From the NCBI GenBank assembly GCA_945643635.1, contig CALZFC010000019.1, positions 1,256,001-1,320,000 on the forward strand: DNA of 64,000 nt. The letters are read 5' to 3'. This document shows, piece after piece, positions 9,769 through 23,385 of the stretch. Both the position numbers and the translations under genes were made by a program. The notes beneath the pieces were generated by a model. The model did no database searches and was not told the origin of the DNA. It saw nothing but the letters and a program-made list of their open reading frames with translations. The first letter of the stretch is position 1. The number at the start of each line of letters is the position of its first letter. This DNA is from Allodiplogaster sudhausi. Lineage: Eukaryota > Nematoda > Chromadorea > Rhabditida > Diplogasteridae.

Positions 9769-11553
9769 CAGTACCGCTCAGCGGCCAGGGGTCTCGGCTA
9801 TAGCGGCTATAGCGGCCGCGTGCCAAAGAGGCCAAGCGAAATTAAGCCATTTAAGATTTTAATTTTCAGAATTCGTTGTTATTTTTGTGTTCAGGGTAAC
9901 TTGCTGCATCGATTAAGCTCAAAAACTTTATGAAATGATGCATATTAGCGAAAATAGAAAATCTTGTAAAATTATAGGTGCAGTAACACCTCAATTCGTA
10001 GTGTATGCGTGTGCCATCGTTTCAGTGAAATTTATTAAGGCAGTTGCTTGAACAGCATTACTTTAACTTACATTTACAGACTTCCTTGTAATATCCTTTT
10101 GTCTTATCAATTGACTTTTTAACGTATCAAGTGAAAAAGGTTGCCAAAAAAAAACATAGCAAAAAAAACTGCAAAAATGTAGCTCAAAAGAGGAACCGAA
10201 CACAAGCACTTCTCCGAATGTGCAGAGAAGCATATCAATGCTCTATCCAGCCTCGTTATTACTCAAAACAATTTTAGGAAGCATCTTGACACTTATTTTT
10301 AGGTACTGTCTATTTGAGAGTCCAGCCACAAAAATTCCATGGCATCCCCAGTGTTCTTTTCTCACGATCGCTCTTCACAGAGCACTTGGTGAGCCCCTAC
10401 CTGACATAGACTAGCGTCTCTCAACACGCCGGCCATAATAGGGTGCGTGCCTTGCTGAACAGGTTCCTCTTTTCGATTCCATCACGGTCAGGGCGACCGC
10501 GGCGAAGCTCTGTCAAAAAATATTTATAAATGGCGCGAAAATTTAATATTTTTGAATTTGGTCGGGTATTCACCTGAAATAATTCTGACCAGAATGTTTG
10601 GATCTGAAATCTGCTTATGCTCTCGAAGGAAATGTACTGGGTGTGGCAGACAAGATTTCCGTTGTTATGAATAGAATGACAAAACTACGAGTAATACCAT
10701 CATGGCTGGGTGGTTGTGTTGCACACTGTTAGCACAACTGGCAGTGGTTCAGTTCCATTACGTTGCAACTGTTTTGCCCATTTTAGTTTGGGGGAACTAC
10801 TCTTGATTTCCTTTAGCTTTTTCTTGGAAGGCCTCATGATTAGAAATATTTCAGCAGATCACCCAATCGAATTCAAACATCTTATATTTTCGAGCCAATC
10901 CAAATATTTTTGGCAGTGCTCATCCGCGGTCCCAAGATGTGATCCAAAGGCTCTGTGCAGAGCGATCGTGAGAAAAAAATACTACGGATGCCATGGAATT
11001 TTTGTGGCTGGACTCTCAAGTAGACAGTACCTAAAAATAGCGTCAAGATACAATTGTTTAGAGCAAGAACGAGGCTGGATAGGGCATTGGTATGCTTCTC
11101 TGCACATTGGGAGAAGTGCTTGTGCTCGGTTCCTCTTTTGGGCTACATTTTTGCAGTTTTTTTGCTATGTTTTTTTGGCAACCTTTTTCACTTGATACGT
11201 TAAAAAGTCAATTGATAAGACAAAAGGATACTACAAGGAAGTCTGTAAATGTAAGTTAAAGTAATGCTGTTCAAGCAACTGCCTTAATAAATTTCACTGA
11301 AACGATGGCACACGCACACACTACGAATTGAGGTGTTACTGCACCTGTAATTTTACAAGATTTTCTATTTTCACTAATATGCATCATTTTTTAAAGTTTT
11401 TGAGCTTAATCGATGCAGCAAGTTACCCTAAACACAAAATTAACAACGAATTCTGAAAATAAACATCTTAAATGGCTTAATTTCGCTTGGCCTCTTTGGC
11501 ACGCGGCCGCTATAGCCGCTATAGCCGAGACCCCTGGCCGCTGAGCGGTACTG
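9769..11553. mobile_element. Fold-back DNA element 1 (long inverted arms, TA-flanked CAGT ends)
   Basis: Left arm 9769-about 10390 and right arm about 10940-11553 are inverted copies of one another with scattered differences. The spacer is about 550 bp. The termini are CAGTACCGCTCAGCGGCC and its complement, and each is bounded outside by TA (9767-9768 and 11554-11555). CAGT ends with TA flanks are typical of Tc1/mariner-superfamily elements and their MITEs. No transposase is visible; the 161-codon frame at 10710-11195 spans spacer and arm and has no recognisable motif. This is probably a non-autonomous element. Confidence 0.85.
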
Positions 11554-11555
11554 TA

Positions 11556-11939
11556 GATGCATTCGAATGTGATCTCCAGATCAAGAGGCGGGAATTTTTG
11601 TAATTGAGAACAAGTATGCGAATCTCCTGTTGGCAGTAACACGCAATTTTAATGTGAATCACATGTCATTCTCTTGAACCCTCATGACAATTAGCTAATT
11701 ATTACTTGATGTTTCGGGTGTTAAATGGAGAAAGAAGCATCAAGCGAACTGCCAGAGGGTGCTACCTTTGTCTCTCAATTACGATCATTCAGGGGAAGAG
11801 TGGTCGTGCTGCTTCTTCATTCTGCGCAGCTCGCTCTGCCAAGCGTGCTTGTTTCTTTACAAATATTAATTGTTATTTATTTATTTATTGGTACAATATA
11901 TGATGGATTTTGAATTTCGTCAGATTGGATAGCACAGAA
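11556..11939. other. Upstream region of the coiled-coil gene
   Basis: Short frames only. A candidate 3' splice acceptor (TTTCGTCAG, ending about 11920) lies just before the ATG at 11940, so part of this may be 5' leader intron. Confidence 0.35.
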
Positions 11940-13206
11940 ATGTTCTTGGTGCCTGCTGGGACGCAACTTCTGATGCCTGCGCCGACTCCTCTTCTCTCTC
12001 ATCCCTTGCCAGTTGGCTGGGCCTCTCAGAAGCAGCAGCCACACTACGGAATGCCCATCCATCCTCATCATCACCAGGGATGCCCCCCTCAACCGTGTCC
12101 GAAGACGAATGCTTTGGAAGAGGAAGTCGCTTCGCTTCAAGTGGAACTCGCCACTGCCCAAATGGAACGCGATAGCTGGCGCGCATACGCTGAAGAAATG
12201 GAAGGAGAACGCACCAAACAGGTTTGCTCTTGTACCGGCATTTCACATCTTTCTTTCAAGAAAAATATGTACATAAATTAAAAATGTACTCTTATTAATT
12301 GCAGACCTAACCTAAGAATGTTGGACAGCTATGTACATACATAGTATATACATTGATATTATCTTACGTCATGACGACTTTGAAAATACACACATTTTTG
12401 AAATGTCTACTTTGATTTAACGTGTTCAACTGCTCTCTTTCTCCAGAGAGCCGACTTCAACGAGATCGAGGGCAAACTCCGCATCGATAACTCGGCGCTT
12501 GCTCGCCGAGTCGCCGCCGTGGAAAAGGAAGCGCAGAGCGCGTTGAGCTACGCGGCCGCGGTCGAAGAGGAACGCGTCCGGCTAGAGGAGTGGGCCGGCC
12601 GCATGCGGAAGGACATGCGGCAGATGCAAGACAAGGTCTCGTTTTCTTGCATGCTTTAGCGTTGCTTTCATGCCCATATTTACATATGTCATTGCTGAAA
12701 TTGGTTTTTTTTACTAATTATTTAAAAGGAGCAAAGTAACCATTAATTTATGTACTATGTAGATACATTTCAAGATTTCATCGATGTCCGACTCCTTTGA
12801 CAAGATGAACATCCGTCCGAGTGCGGAGGCCGACTGGTCTGTTCATGACAGCAGCATTGAGGAGGACTTCTGGGCGTGGCAGCAAGAACAGCGAGCCGGT
12901 CAAATCGACGACCGACAGCAGGTATCATGATCTTTTTTTTCTTAGCTGGAAACAAACAAATCAAACTTTTCAATTTGTCTTAACTCAAGAAATCATAATT
13001 AATTCTCTGTATCATTCAAAGAAATGAGATAAAATACTTGTTGCTATCAGATCTCACCACCGATGTCAGTTGAAGATGAAGCTGAAGGTGAGAGGGAGGA
13101 GTCTCCGGTCGACTCGCTGCTGGTTTCAGTACTCGCGCGAGCAGCGCGCGCATCGCGGGAATGCAACGCGGTCGCGTCGCCTGCTGAATGGACTGAAGAT
13201 GAATAG
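11940..13206 (+). CDS. Coiled-coil protein of unknown function (261 aa)
   Basis: Four exons: 11940-12221, 12447-12635, 12763-12921, 13051-13206. All introns are phase 0, with GT-AG ends and a TAG stop. The N-terminal third is Pro/His/Gln-rich (about residues 1-60) with HPHHHQGCPP. Residues about 65-157 are rich in Glu, Arg, Lys and Ala with heptad-like spacing (LEEEVASLQVELATAQMERD and ARRVAAVEKEAQSALSYAAA), indicating an alpha-helical coiled coil. The C-terminal third is acidic (SIEEDFWAWQQEQ; SVEDEAEGEREES). There is no signal peptide or membrane segment, so it is presumably cytoplasmic or nuclear. I do not recognise an orthologue. The first in-frame ATG after an upstream acceptor was chosen as start. 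Confidence 0.75.
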
Positions 13207-14309
13207 ACTGTTAGGGAGCTGTGTCACTTATCGTTATCACTATTGTCATGAGTAAGAAACAACTGCAATATCTCTTTATTATACATATGCGCATCCATTT
13301 ACTTGAATTGATTGTTCCTATTGTTCTATGAGAAGCATATACATACTGTATGAACTTGATGATTTCTGACATGATATCTTGTGATTGTGCAAGGATTCAA
13401 GAGAGGCCACTTACATCAACAAGCTAACTGAATAGTCATAAGTAGGTACATACACAGCGTTTTGTCCCCAGTAGTTTGAGGAGCATCTGATGTTTTACTA
13501 ATCTACGGACATATTACACCAATTTACGGCCGATGTTCGTGGATTATGTTAGCACCAAAATAAAAATGAACTGATTTTTGAGGCGTTGCGGTCGCGATGC
13601 GCGGTTTTTTTTTTATTCCATTTAACGGCCAAGGAAAAAATGACCCGATGCTACTGGGCAAAACGCTGTGTACATATGTTTTCGTTGTTTTCCACTCGAC
13701 ATATTCTAATATCAAACTGTCATACATACACATATTCGTCCATTTGGAGACATCCAACTCGTGCTTTGGTCGCAGAAGCTGCCAACTCTTTCGTGCCATT
13801 CAAAAGAAGGCTTCTTATAGTGTGCAGCGGCTAATTGTATTAGCAAGCCCATGTCAATACTTTGTCCGTCTTCCATCTGAACCGGGTCGCCATTCATTCT
13901 TCCCCCTTCCCCTCTCATTCGCGGATTCCATGCCCCTCAGGTTGTATACAGCGGTTCAAAGTATGCATCTTCTAGCTAACAGACATGAAAGAGCGTAATA
14001 ATTTGCATTCGCCATTTGTTCTTTCCCTGGCATGAACAAAGATGCATATCTTGACCAACCCATTTTCTCGCGGTTCCTCTTTCTCCTTTGTTTGCAGTTT
14101 GCTCGTAAATACTGGCAGCCTGAACGGGAAAAGTGCTCAAAGAACAAAAAGTCTTTTCCTCGTCCCCTCCCTCATCCTCTTCCAATTCCGTCTCGCGCCC
14201 GCGGATCCGACTTGTTTCATGGAAATTGGCAAATCTTCCATGGGAGAGGAGTGCCACTTCCTCCCTCTCTCTTCTGTTTTTTTTTCGCACACAGTTTGTC
14301 TCACTCTCC

Positions 14310-14312
14310 CGT

Positions 14313-14357
<45 letters not shown>

Positions 14358-14425
14358 TCTCTCTCTCTCTCTCTTTCTCTCTCTATCTCTCTCTCCTTCT
14401 CTCTCTCTCACTCACACTCTCTCTC
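14310..14425 (+). repeat. CT microsatellite
   Basis: A long (CT)n with TTTCCCT and TAT interruptions. The plus strand is pyrimidine-rich. Confidence 0.95.
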
Positions 14426-15561
14426 AGTTCCCCCTCCCCTCATCTCGAGGCAATTTTCTCGTCTGGCTTCTCATCGCCCTCCTTTCCGATCGGTCGTCGT
14501 CAAAGTAATCCCGCTCCTTAGACCGAGTTTCTCAGTGCGTTCTGAGTCCCTTGGCTGGTCTAAGCCCCCCCCCCCCCTCCCATAGGAAGAAAACTTGAAT
14601 TCCTCTCCTCTGCTATCCTGTACACGTCATTGCAGACCACGTGGAATTAGGAGGAGGAAGAAGAGAAGCCATATCAGAGAGGGCTTCCACGAATCTGAGA
14701 AGCCAAAGACTGTTTTCACACAACGGCCAAGAATATAGAGAATGCTGACGATGTAGAGAGTGAATGAGGCCCTCTCTGGCTCGGCTTAATTATGAACCCC
14801 CGATCATTCTGGTTTTGGGAAGACCTCGCGACGGGGCACAGCCCTCTCGTGAAGTCTAATCCCTTCTGATTTAGTAATCGAGAACGTGCGCGTCAGAGTT
14901 TTTTTTTGCACAGCAAAAATTAGTACAATTTCATGTATATAGTACATACATACATATGTACATACATATGTGCATAAAAAGTTAAAATAGCCTGTCGACT
15001 ACTTGACGAATTCTTTTCATAAGTCACTGAAGACAAATTGATGAATAAGGAATTGTTGAGAAATTAAGGAGAGAAACGACTGGGTAATTGAAAGAGAGAA
15101 AAGAAAGCATGGGAAGAGAGAGTGAAAACCTTCGCATTGGGAGGGGGGCCGTGCCAAGGGAAGGAATGTACAAAATAGGATTGCCAGGCCAATGGGAGCG
15201 GAATTTACGAACGATGACGACGGTCTGGTGATTCGGAGAGATTCTGGAAGAGGAGAGAGAGAGAAAAGGAGACAGAGAAAGAGACGGACCGAGCAATGCT
15301 CATTGTGAGGCGTATGATGACAATGTGAGAAAATAGAGCGAGAGTGAAGAGAGCCAGGAGACCAGGAAACGAGTGAAGGGGAATAAAGCGGGAAAGAGAG
15401 ACCGGGTCGGCCCACAAACGCTCTCCCCCCCCTCCCCTCTCCTTCCTCCGCCTGCAGTGAGAAGGTTCTGACCCGAACGAGAAGGCACTTTGCACACGGG
15501 TTGCAGCGCACCGAGCCACATTCCATTTCCTCCTCCTACTCTGTCACATTTCGAGCAGTTC

Positions 15562-15565
<4 letters not shown>

Positions 15566-15605
<40 letters not shown>

Positions 15606-15890
15606 TTACCGAAGAATGCTCCCCTCGATCTAACTGTTCCCCAGCGTTCTGTTTTCGTCTCCTCTGCAGAATATTGGCTGGCATCTCCATTTCGAAGTAA
15701 GGAAGCCGCCGCTCCATTCAATTCAGTAAAATATGCATAATTGTTTTCTAACCCTCTCTCGCTCTAGAAATCTCACTCTCTTCCTTTCTTTATTTCTCTT
15801 TCTCTTTCTCTTTCTCTTTCTCTTTCTCTTTCTCTTTCTCGTTCTCGTTCTTTTCTTCTTCCTCTTTCTTTCTTTCTTTCGTTCTCTTTT
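15566..15890 (+). repeat. CT and TTTCTC microsatellites
   Basis: (CT)n at about 15566-15604, then a TTTCTC hexamer array at about 15785-15845 grading into TTTC units. Confidence 0.9.
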
Positions 15891-16575
15891 ATCTGAGATT
15901 GCAATAAAGTGAGGAATGACGTGAAAGAAGTCGAATAAGTCACGGCAACAAGAGCAGTCCAGAACTTTTTGAACCTCGAATACGTGCATTTCGTTAGCAG
16001 TTCAGTTTAGGAGGAGAGGATGTCATCTTTCTATAACTTCCTTATCCTTTCGCTGAGCCTTCTCTCCCTTTCCCCCCTCTCCATGTCCCTCGCTGTCTCT
16101 CTTTTTCTCTTTCCCTCCCTCAGTTACCCCCTTCTCGGTCTTTCGCTCGGATTTCCTGTGCCGAGTGACTATTCATTAAAGAAATAAGAATACAAATGCT
16201 AGAGCGGCGATTTTTCACATTTGTTTTTCATTTTCTCTGCTTTATTATCACTTTTCCTTCCGCTCCCTTGCAAGCAGCCGCTGGCTAGGATGCTGCCTTA
16301 GCAGAGACGCCTGCCGCTTGCTTCATTCTCTCTGCTCTTCTCTTTCCTCTCTTTCTTACTCTTCTATCTCGTCACTTCTCTGTTATTTGCTCTTTCTCTC
16401 ACTGTCTCCATTGATATCCCTCTCTACTTCCCGCAGTCGTTCTCTTGCACTGTAAAGAAAAAGGAGAGTGCAAGTCGTTCATCAGCATTTTGCAATCATT
16501 TTAATAGTTAGATGATGACGACGGCATTCATCCCGCGTGGTTGTCATTTTATCTCGTTCTTCTGCTCTCGCGAAA

Positions 16576-16576
16576 G

Positions 16577-16621
<45 letters not shown>

Positions 16622-16682
16622 GAGCGCAAAGATGAAGAGCAGAGAGGCAAGGCTAGACCGAGAGAGAGAGAGAGAGAGATAT
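16576..16682 (+). repeat. GA microsatellite
   Basis: Two (GA)n blocks, about 16576-16625 and 16660-16682. They are purine-rich on the plus strand, opposite to most tracts in the window. Confidence 0.9.
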
Positions 16683-18989
16683 AGTAGAATGAGAAAAGAG
16701 TTAGGATGTGGGAGAAGAACGGCAGCCAAAGATACCGTTTCCACTCTTTGCCCAATCCATCCTTTCCCCCCCCCCCCTTTGAATAATAATTACATGGCGA
16801 CTTCCTGGTTGAGTCCATCTCTGATGCCAGACCCCCCCCCCCCCTCTAAAATATTCGTCAATCTAAATTGCCAGCACAAACTACTTCACACTTTTCTGGC
16901 TTCCTCTCATCGTCAGCAATATCATTTTTTCATTGCCGGACTGTAGCAATGAAGATGACCTTTCCCGTTGCATTTCCTCTGATTATACTATCTTTATCCA
17001 ATCTTATCCAAAAGCGCGTGTCTATCCTCGTTCTCTGAGTCAGAATGAACTTTTGCCCAATTGACAGCCCGCGAATCATCTCGTCTCATGTCTTATTTTA
17101 GTGTGCTTCCCTTGCTTCGACTGTGCTCGTGGCATTTCCAGACTTTATCACTTTCTTCCCTTCTCTCTCCATCTGATTATTGTATCTTCTCTTTCGTTGT
17201 AGCCTCCTAGTTTTAGCCTCTCCTTCCTATTCCTCCTTTCTCTCCTTCTGTCTCTCTCTCACTCTCATTCTCTCTCATTCGCACTCTTTCACTCTCTGCT
17301 TCTCTGTTTCTCTTGTTGCCGAAAAACATCTCTTGCTCAGCTATCCGATTAGGCTGTGCCTCCAGCACATGTGCATGAAATCCTAATCCACTTAACCGTC
17401 TTCATCTGTCTGCTGCCTCCCTCGGCCAGAAGCTGAAAAAAAGGTTTGCTTTGTACTGATTTATGTATACGCATATTTGAACATATATGCATAAATTAGA
17501 TAGGTGTATGTGAATTTTTAAAAAATCTAATTACCATGTGTGATCGATGATTGAATTTCACATCTTCGCCGAAGCTATTGCAGGAATTGCGAAAGAGGAA
17601 CACTTTTCGACTCATCCCTCGAAAATGGCATTTCGTTGACCCTTGGATACAACAAAGCAAAAGAAATTGACGTGAATATCGGTTGGGGAATGTGGTTATG
17701 ATGAATCATTATAGCAGGGCTGGGACCAATGCTTGCGAGAATTTCGCAGAAAAGAGCTCTCATTTGTTCGAGTATTTTTCCTTTCTCACGAGATCGAAGG
17801 TTAACGTACATACAGGAGCCATGAATCATGAGTCTCGGAGCGAGCCAGAATTTTCCCGAAGAGTGAGGCAGATGTTGAATTCGAAGAACTGGCCACAGGG
17901 CATTTTGAACATTTGTTTCGAAAATCCACTGCGTCACGGTTCTTTTCTTTATCAACATTGTGGGATACCAGAGTGCATTTTTTGGTGAGAAAAGGAGCTC
18001 GGATTATTTGGAAAGAACTCGGAAGTGCAGCTTCGTTTGCCTGGCTGGGCGTGTCTCATTTCATGTCGTAACGGAGAGAAATGTGAAAAGGCGGGCACTC
18101 AATTAGTCTGCGACTTGGCCAAATCAAATTCTTGCTTGTTCTCCTGAGAAATGGAGCACGTTGTCCGGTGGCTTAATAATTGTTTTTTTCCCTCAGCAAT
18201 CAGCTACTCAATCATGCATTTCCGCGTCTGGGTTGGGGGGGGGGGATGAAGGTGGCGTCTGTTGACTGTCTTCCATCTCAAAGAACATCCTGCTAACCCA
18301 GTCTCAACTGATAAAATGATAACTTTGTCTTTGAATAATTGAAATGAAGCGCATTTAGCTCTTTACATTTCCACCTTGATATTTTAGGTGTATTAATTCC
18401 GCTGGACTCCTCGATTTATTTCGAGACCAGGAAGTCCAAACCTTTGAATTCGATCGAATTTCGATGCCGTCACTCTTTCCCGGCCCATTCCCACCCAAGG
18501 ACTTTCCTCCTATCCCATTTGAGTCGTCATGTCTAACTGAGATGAGATGAGGAGGTTGGGAAGAGTTCGTGGGTGGCAAGCACGGGTTGAATGCTCAAGT
18601 GGAAAGAAGACGATTCCTCCGGAGGAGAGAAGAGTTCATCTCATGGAGCGTGAGCGAGAGAAATACAGAAAGTGAACATGAGAGAGAGAGAGCTAGAAAG
18701 AGATCGAGATAGAGAGAGGGAGGGAGAGAGACCGAAAGCAGGAGAGTTGGAAAGTGATAGAGCTAGGCAAAGTGAGAGATAGAGAGAGAGTGCGAGACTG
18801 AAAATAGCGAGGTTCTGGTGAATGACTTTTAGATGAGGTTAAAATTAGAAAGAGTTCAGGCAGATTCAGGGATTGGCAAGGTCTGAGGGTTTCGTGTTCC
18901 CGCGCAGCAGCCAGGCAAGCACTAGAGGCAGAGCTTTGCTAGCTGTTTCTTTCATTCTTTCTTTTTTTGTATCGCTCTCTCACCCTCCT

Positions 18990-19065
18990 TACCGCTCTCT
19001 CTTTCCCTCTCTCTCTCTCTTTCTCTCTTTCACTCTCTCTCTCTCACTCTCTCTCTCTGTCTCTC
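18990..19065 (+). repeat. CT microsatellite
   Basis: An interrupted (CT)n tract; another short one lies at about 19517-19545. Confidence 0.85.
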
Positions 19066-19815
19066 CTCCCACATTATTCATGCCATTCCGCGACTATCAG
19101 CGTTCCACAACGTCGACAATTCCGATAGCGGGTGTCTGTTGAGAAGTGCGTAATATAGTAAAGCCGATTTATGAAATAATGCGAAGCGAACGTAGATTCT
19201 GTGTGGATCGGCTGCGCCAGACGCTCTCGGCGGGGATTTACGCACTCCTTTTCATCTCATTTTCTCTTGATCGCCTTTGCTGCTTCATTTCCACTGGCTT
19301 ACTTTACCCGAACTCCTTTCCTTTTTTGTCTGTCTTCTTTGCTCCTAGACACTCTCCTTCTCTGTCTCTCTGTTCTCTCTCTGCTTCCTCTTTCTCTCAG
19401 TTTCTCTATCTTCTAAATTTGCCCTTCAATCTTTTCATGCCGCAAGGCCATTGAGCACCATCGCGCTTCATTCTTCAATCACAAGCTTTTTACTCATTTA
19501 TAGTCGTTCCGCCCGCTGTCTCTCTCTCTCTCTCTCTCTCTCTCCACCGCCCTCTGACTTTGTTAGTCTCTTTGTCTTTTCTCTCTCCCTCTCTCTTCTC
19601 TCCCTACAAGAGAGAGTCTTGTCATAAAATGGTCAAAGTGCAGAGTGGAAGGGGTAATTGCGTGGCCGCCCTCAGCGCCCTCTCAGATTCCGTTCAATTT
19701 CCGGTGTTCAGATACGAGTGAAGAAATCTGTCGAGGAAGGACATTAACTGTCTTTCTTCCAAGCCCTTAACTCCAGTACTTTTGAAAATGCTCTTGAATC
19801 AAGCACAGTTAAAAC

Positions 19816-19859
19816 TTTCTTTTTATATTCGAAGACTTCATTTCGAATATAAAAAGAAA
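19816..19859. repeat. Perfect 18-bp inverted repeat with 8-nt loop
   Basis: Arms 19816-19833 and 19842-19859 are exact complements (TTTCTTTTTATATTCGAA). The loop is GACTTCAT. It could form a stem-loop in RNA or a cruciform, and its function is unknown. Confidence 0.9.
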
Positions 19860-22839
19860 ATATTTCAAAATTAAATTAAAAATAATGATGATGTCGTAAA
19901 CCAAAACCTATAATGATCTTTAAATTCATCTCATGAGCTTCTCAGTGCGTTATTTCGCACTCTTGCTAAGTTCTAAGACTGCCTCTAATCCTGGCGCAAC
20001 TACGCGAAGAGCTCTCTCATAACTTTCTGACTTGTCTCTACTCCATATTCCACCTCTCTCCCTTTTCTCTGCTTCTCTTTCTCCCTTTTTCTCTCCTCTC
20101 TCCCTTTTTCTTTCTTTGAACCCCCATTCTCAAAGTCCCTTTTCAATATGGCCTCCTTGAGATAGAGGCCCATTTCCATAATCTTTTTTTTTCAATGCTT
20201 TCAAGCACATGGCGGAGGCTTCTTGTTGCCCGTTTTAGAATTCTCCCTTCTTCTCCACTCCCCATGCTTCTTTCAGTCTGTGATAATCTCTCTGACCTTT
20301 TTTTTCTTTCTTTCTTTTCAATTTTCCTCGCCACCTCCATCTTCTTCTCCTCTCCTTTCTTTTCCTTTCTACTCCCCCTCAGTTGCTTCAGCTTTTGTTT
20401 GAACTTGTAGTATTTTGTATAACTCATGTCTTTTTTCAACTGTCCTCCACCACTTTCATCTTAAGTTCGAATCAAGTTATCTGTGTATCATTCTTATTTT
20501 TCCATAGCTACCGGCCGTTTCAGTGTTGTGAGTCACAGTCTGTTTACGTACAGAGGCTCGTCTTTCGATGAGACTCGTCTTTAATTGCGTATCATTTACT
20601 GCCTTTTGAGATTATATGTATACTGTGTTGTTGTATTTGCTACTCTATTTCTCTTTTCTCTTCATGTCTTTTTTGTTTCTCTCCCACACTCTTCTTCTCT
20701 AATTCTCTTATTTTCACTCTTTCCCCTCTGGCTACCCTGCGAATCCCCCATCGGATGCAGCCGATCCCAAGCGTAAGCAATTCCCTGAGCAGTAAATTCT
20801 GACCCGGGTCTCATGAAGGGGCGGGGGGGGGGGGACTAGAGGAAAAGAAGATAAATTGTTGGCCAACATGGCAGGCAGGCATTGTAGCGGCCAGAATCTC
20901 CCTTCATCCCTTCATCTTTCCTCTTTGCTCTCTCTTTCTCTGCGTCTCTAGCCGATCACCTTTATTCTACTTCATCTCGATCCCTCAGACGCCCTTTGTT
21001 ATCTTTTCTCTTGCCAGCCGATCGCTTTAGCTCTAAAGATATCACTGAAGGTTACTGATCTCGTCTGTGTTTGCATCCCTTTCATTCCTCTTCCATCCTC
21101 AGCCACTGTATTCTTGTATTTTTACGTGCTTTAAAACCAGCAAATTGCTCTCTCGGATTCTTGAGATCTAATTGGTTCGCCTTATTTAATGCGCTCGTGT
21201 AATAGCTGATCACGATTTTTTTTATATTTTCATTTCGGCATTTCCCTACATTTTCAGTTAGATATCCAACCACCTGGATCGTGTAAAAGAAAAAAAAGTT
21301 GAAATAGCCGCCTAATTGGCACGAGTTGTCGACTATACATGTATGTATGTACATATGTACATGCATAAGCATTATGCGCAACTGCAATATGTTATAGCTA
21401 TAAAATTCCTTGAAGTCTTACACATGTGATTTTAACAACTCTTTGTGATTTGAAGGAAATTGATTTATTATCCCTAAAACACTGCGATTTCATAAAAATT
21501 TAAATTTAACTTCTTGGGTCCAAGACTTCGATATATTCGAATGAGAATTGGTGCTGATAGAATTAATGCATTATGCATTTGCACGCGAAAGTAACAGTGA
21601 TAGTAATAGTTGAATTAAACTGTCACTCATACGCCACCTCATTTTTTTCTTTTCTTTCATTAGTTCATTTCGCGTTGATTTTCATCCGTTGTTTTCTAGC
21701 TGCACGAGTAATGCCTATGGACGTATGTTTGAATGTATATTCTGTTATCATCTTCTGCATATATTCTATGTATACTAAAAATGACGTCCAGGCTACGCAT
21801 TTATACGAAATTATTATGAACACGGAAGGAACAGAAAAGCACGTATATCTTCATTAATACAATTTGCTTTATTAAGAAAAACAAGAGATTCCAGGAGCGA
21901 TTACAGAAGATAAAAACGGCAGTAAACAGTAGCTATTACGACATCGTAAGGAGATATTCCTCTCTGTTTTGATATTGCGGGTCACGAGGCAATGAAACAT
22001 CATCGAAACAGCGTTCCGAATTACATCTCCCCGGGGCAAGTTGGAGAAGAGAGGAAAGCGCCTTGTGCCGAGTCTAATCTATCACTCCAACCCTCTGCTG
22101 ACAGGGGATCAACACGAAGAAAGAGAACGCCACAAACATGATAATCCACTCTTCCTTGTCCACTCTCAACACAATTCATCACTTTCTTCTAGTGCATTCG
22201 TATAATATTACAGACACCAAAAGCTGTTCTTCCCGTCTCCTCTTTCATCTCCGTCTTATCAAATCTTCTTCTTCAAAAAGTGGGTCAGAAGTTGTTTATG
22301 AGAGAAAAGATCAACAATGTTCATTAGTGAATGATTGCCGTTTCCTTCCTTCCTGCACTTTTAAGGAGAGTGTAACGGCTAATCTTTCACGCTCGCAGAT
22401 TAGGAAGAGATGTGTTATATACTATATAGAAGAAAGACCGCCCCCGCTACCTTTTCTACTGTTGTCTCTCAGCAAGATGACAACTGACATCCAGCTCGGG
22501 CTAGGGCTGTTCATCTGTACCGTAAACTGTTTATAAATGCTAACATTTATACCGTTTGCGTTGTAAATGTGTCTCTCGTTCCCATGATCACGCTCTTGAT
22601 CTGACATTTTTTTTCTCTGCTTTAGAGTTCTATTATTAAGACACTCCTGTAAACTAGTATGCATGAAGCGATGGGAAACGCTTCCCAGCTGTGTGTGTCT
22701 CTCTCTCCCTCTCTCGATATTACATCAATAACAATCTGAACTAAAGGTTGCTTCCGTCCTCTCTGGGTATGCAAGCCTTTTTTTCTCTCACAGTGGCAAA
22801 TGATTGTAGAATGGCGTAAAGCATCTCCCAGACTTTTCT

Positions 22840-22840
22840 G

Positions 22841-22875
<35 letters not shown>

Positions 22876-23314
22876 TTCTCACTCTTTTTTTGTCTGTCTT
22901 CAAGCACCCTGTTCATCTTTTTTGGTGGTAATTCATGTGTACACAATTTAAGGCAAAGAGGCTCGATTCGCTACAAAAACAGTAGTGTGAGAAGTGGCGA
23001 AGGTTCTAATTACGGGTTTTTCTCAACGAAAGTGCATTTCCGAGTTTCCAAGGGAAAAAAGAAAACATGCGTGAAGAATTTCGTCGACGCGTGAACTTAG
23101 CGTGCGAAAGAAGAAATAGAAGAAAAGAAAAGAGAGAAATGGCGTCAGCGGCAATGTGAAAGAGAGCGAAATGTTTATGAAAAGGTTGTAAATTATTCTG
23201 CACAAATAGCTGTGTGCACTTTGGGTATTCCTTTCAAACTTTGCTAAATAATGCGCTGGAATTATTCATAGCATAGTGCATAATGAGTTTCTTCTCTCTA
23301 TCTCCCTGTCTCCT

Positions 23315-23356
<42 letters not shown>

Positions 23357-23385
23357 CCTTTCTCTCCCTCTCTCTCTCGTTGACG
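22840..23385 (+). repeat. CT microsatellites
   Basis: Two CT tracts, about 22840-22876 and 23315-23385. Confidence 0.85.

Noticed and set aside
11068..11140. tRNA gene or SINE in the arm of fold-back element 1
   Set aside because: A box-A-like stretch and a GGTTCC are present, but no acceptable box B or cloverleaf; its mirror copy in the other arm is explained by the inverted arms.
10710..11195. 161-codon frame as a transposase
   Set aside because: No catalytic or DNA-binding motif, and it straddles the spacer/arm junction of the fold-back element.
15017..15526. 169-codon minus-strand frame
   Set aside because: Low-complexity Ser/Leu/Phe/Pro content, no homology pattern, no coherent neighbouring exons.
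17575..17988. Overlapping frames of 127 (-) and 101 (+) codons
   Set aside because: They lie on opposite strands of the same DNA with no known motif; likely chance frames.
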